From assembly GCF_947492965.1 (NCBI RefSeq), contig NZ_CANLOZ010000003.1:434001-498000 (forward strand): a stretch of DNA of 64,000 nt, given 5' to 3'. The stretch's first letter is position 1, and each line of letters starts with the position of its first letter. The notes under the pieces are model-generated. The model was given only the letters and a program-made list of their open reading frames with translations. It did no database searches and was not told the origin of the DNA. Shown piece by piece: positions 62,033-64,000 of the stretch. A program made the translations under genes and the position numbers. This stretch comes from an uncultured Aquimarina sp. (GTDB lineage: Bacteria > Bacteroidota > Bacteroidia > Flavobacteriales > Flavobacteriaceae).

Positions 62033-62881
62033 ATGAGAAAGGTTCTAATCCCCACAGATTTTTCAGAGAATTCTTTAAACGCATTAAAATATGCTGTTGA
62101 GGTTTTCAAATATGAACAGTGTGATTTCTTTATACTACATGCCTATGCGGACGAAGTATATGATCAGAATGCTCATATGGCTCGAGAACTTTTTAATGAA
62201 ATAAAAGACAATGTCTATCAAAACTCGGAAAAAGAATTGACCAAAATAGAGGAGATATTACAACAGATTTCTCCGAACCCAAGACATTCTTATAAAACAC
62301 TATCTAAGTTTGGTCAGTTGGTAGATGAGAGTAATGAAATTATAGAGGAAGAAAATGTAGATATTGTTGTCATGGGAACCAAAGGAAAAACGGATAACAG
62401 CAAAATAACCTTTGGAAGTAATACACTACAGGTAATTAAATACGTTAAAAGTCCTGTTTTGGTAATTCCTAATGGTTGTACATATACGTCTCCGAAGAGT
62501 ATCTTATTTCCATCAGATTATCAATTACCATACAAAAGAAGAGAGTTGAAGTTATTGTATACAATGGCTAGAAGTTTTAGATCTAAAATTAACTTTTTAT
62601 GGGTATCTACTAATGATAAGTTGTCCATACGACAAGAAGACAATAAAGAGTTTTTAGAAACAAGTTTATCAGGTGTTGAACTAGAATCTCATAGGATCTC
62701 GTCAAAGAGTTTGACTATAGCAATTAATGAATTTATCGAGCATAAAGGAATAGATTTTTTGGTGATGGTAAATTCTAGACATTCCTACATGGAGAACATA
62801 TTGTATACATCTACAATAGATACAATAGGATTAGAGATCAAAATTCCATTTTTGGTGATGCAAAATGTACCAAGAATCTAA
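62033..62881 (+). CDS. Universal stress protein, tandem UspA domains
   Basis: The 282-residue protein starts MRKVLIPTDFSENSLNALKYA. The first domain has VMGTKGKTDNSKITFGSNTLQVI. The second ends VMVNSRHSYMENILYTSTIDTIG, a degenerate motif like its neighbours. It is separated by 66 bp from the previous USP and has its own CRP/FNR-type box, so the USPs are probably separate transcription units under the same control. Confidence 0.9.
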   Translation: MRKVLIPTDFSENSLNALKYAVEVFKYEQCDFFILHAYADEVYDQNAHMARELFNEIKDNVYQNSEKELTKIEEILQQISPNPRHSYKTLSKFGQLVDESNEIIEEENVDIVVMGTKGKTDNSKITFGSNTLQVIKYVKSPVLVIPNGCTYTSPKSILFPSDYQLPYKRRELKLLYTMARSFRSKINFLWVSTNDKLSIRQEDNKEFLETSLSGVELESHRISSKSLTIAINEFIEHKGIDFLVMVNSRHSYMENILYTSTIDTIGLEIKIPFLVMQNVPRI

Positions 62882-62980
62882 CTTCTAAAAATAACAAGGA
62901 AAAATAGACCACAAGAATTATGAGAAGGTATAATGGTTTGTCATGATGTGGTGATTTAGTAAACAATAAATGTTGAAAAG

Positions 62981-63832
62981 ATGAAAAGGATATTATTACC
63001 AACAGATTTTTCGGATAATGCATATAATGCTATAAAATATGCAGTACAGTTTTTTAAAGACGAAACCTGTACGTTCTATTTGCTAAATACATTTACTCCT
63101 ATTTCATATACAGCAGAATACCTTATAGAGAATCCTGCACCTTATGGTATAGAGGAGGTTGCACTTGGACATTCAAAAAAAGAAATAGAAAAAGTAGCAC
63201 AAAAGATTCAAATAGAATTTCCAAATGAGAAGCATCAATTTATAAAGCTTTCTGCTTTTAATATGTTGATTGCTGAGATAAAGGATGTTATTGAAACGTA
63301 TAATATTGATCTTATAATCATGGGTACAAAAGGTGCAACAGGACTTAAAGAAGTATTGATAGGGTCCCAAACTATGTATACCATGAAAAAAGTAAAATGT
63401 CCGATTATTGCTGTCCCAGATGGATTTGTTTACGAAAAACCTAAAGAAATTCTGTTTCCGACAGACTATAATCTCAATACTTCAAACCCAATTTTATTTC
63501 CATTAATTAAGAGTATATGTGACATCCATAACTCGCGGTTACATATTTTAAATGCATATTATGGTGTTCCCTTAGTTACACAACAGAAGGATACAAAAGT
63601 ATATTTAGATACTTATTTCGAAGAGAATGCTCATGTTTTTGAAATTGCAGACGGCATGGATGTTATAGAAGCTATTGAAGACTATCAGAAATATCATATT
63701 ATCAACTTATTAGTGATGGTTCACAATAAGCATTCATTTTTTGAGAACCTTTTGTTTAAACCGGTGATCAATCAGATTGCATATCATCTAAACGTTCCTT
63801 TTTTAGTGATTCCTTCAATAGAAAGACAATAA
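62981..63832 (+). CDS. Universal stress protein, tandem UspA domains
   Basis: The 283-residue protein starts MKRILLPTDFSDNAYNAIKYA. The first domain has IMGTKGATGLKEVLIGSQTMYTM. The second has VMVHNKHSFFENLLFKPVINQIA. The upstream box is weak: AATGGTTTGTCA at 62932 has a good right half only, with TAAATGTT at the standard 35-bp distance. Confidence 0.9.
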   Translation: MKRILLPTDFSDNAYNAIKYAVQFFKDETCTFYLLNTFTPISYTAEYLIENPAPYGIEEVALGHSKKEIEKVAQKIQIEFPNEKHQFIKLSAFNMLIAEIKDVIETYNIDLIIMGTKGATGLKEVLIGSQTMYTMKKVKCPIIAVPDGFVYEKPKEILFPTDYNLNTSNPILFPLIKSICDIHNSRLHILNAYYGVPLVTQQKDTKVYLDTYFEENAHVFEIADGMDVIEAIEDYQKYHIINLLVMVHNKHSFFENLLFKPVINQIAYHLNVPFLVIPSIERQ

Positions 63833-63866
63833 TAAATTTATGATTAGATCTTAAAAATATAACGAT

Positions 63867-64000
63867 ATGAAACGTATATTAATTCCAACAGATTTTTCCG
63901 ATAATTCATGGAATGCAATAGTGTATGCTTTTAATTTCTTTGAGAATACTCCATGCGAATTTCATATTGTAAATGCCTATGATTTAGCTGCGACACAATT
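63867..64000 (+). CDS. Universal stress protein, 3' end outside window
   Basis: An open frame from ATG 63867 runs to the window edge and reads MKRILIPTDFSDNSWNAIVYA, the same start as the preceding USPs. It is absent from the ORF track because it is cut. It lies 34 bp after the previous stop, without a clear box, so it may be read through from the upstream gene. Confidence 0.88.
   Translation, partial: MKRILIPTDFSDNSWNAIVYAFNFFENTPCEFHIVNAYDLAATQ

Noticed and set aside
62932-62974. Possible box before the usp gene at 62981
   Set aside because: AATGGTTTGTCA has only a right half and the -7 candidate TAAATGTT is poor. The distance fits, so it is noted but not listed as a site.
1-64000. CRISPR array
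   Set aside because: No set of regularly spaced identical repeats with unique spacers was seen; the 21-bp repeats are short promoter arrays.

Overview
The window looks like a chromosomal segment of a marine-type member of the Flavobacteriaceae (Bacteroidota). The evidence is the low GC content, a protein with a type IX secretion sorting domain, promoters of the form TAnnTTTG, a fused CcoNO cytochrome oxidase, a LytTR-type regulator, and the general flavour of the proteins. Genus is not assignable by eye; Aquimarina-like is a guess.

Layout. (1) 1-6.3 kb: a compact, partly overlapping signalling operon in which three related sensor kinases alternate with two FIST sensory proteins and end in an Hpt protein and a LytTR response regulator. 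(2) 6.3-25.1 kb: surface and exopolysaccharide functions. These are a metzincin lipoprotein, a large calcium-repeat protein exported by the type IX system, a TPR/beta-barrel outer-membrane protein, two STAS proteins, a flippase, glycosyltransferases, a periplasmic glycosidase and a large membrane protein. Upstream regions here carry copies of an ACCATTCGTCGA-like element, several in exact 21-bp direct repeats. This is what LytTR regulators bind, so part 2 may be the regulon of part 1. (3) 25.2-30.2 kb: leuC-leuD-leuA-leuB, all on the minus strand, with a REP-like inverted repeat between leuA and leuB.

(4) 30.5-43.4 kb: a 12.8-kb genomic island inserted in an initiator tRNA-Met gene. The last 43 bp of the tRNA are duplicated exactly at the far end, and both ends carry a paired GGTGGGGG repeat. 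The island has four genes, all on the plus strand: an AAA+ ATPase, a subtilisin-family protease, a membrane sensor fused to an AraC-type regulator, and a 1,887-residue modular protein ending in a probable glycosidase-like barrel. There is no integrase. It is the best candidate for an undescribed system.

(5) 43.5-64 kb: a low-oxygen/dormancy regulon. A FixL-like PAS kinase and a receiver-CRP/FNR fusion protein sit among a ribosome hibernation factor, at least six universal stress proteins (the last cut by the window edge), hemN, the cbb3 oxidase operon (ccoS-NO-Q-P-G-H plus a SafE-like protein) and ccoI-pdxH. A palindrome TGAYAwwTRTCA lies upstream of most of these transcription units. Its first base is exactly 35 bp from the first base of a TAnnTTTG-like -7 element in seven or eight promoters, which is a class-II activator position and also settles several start codons.
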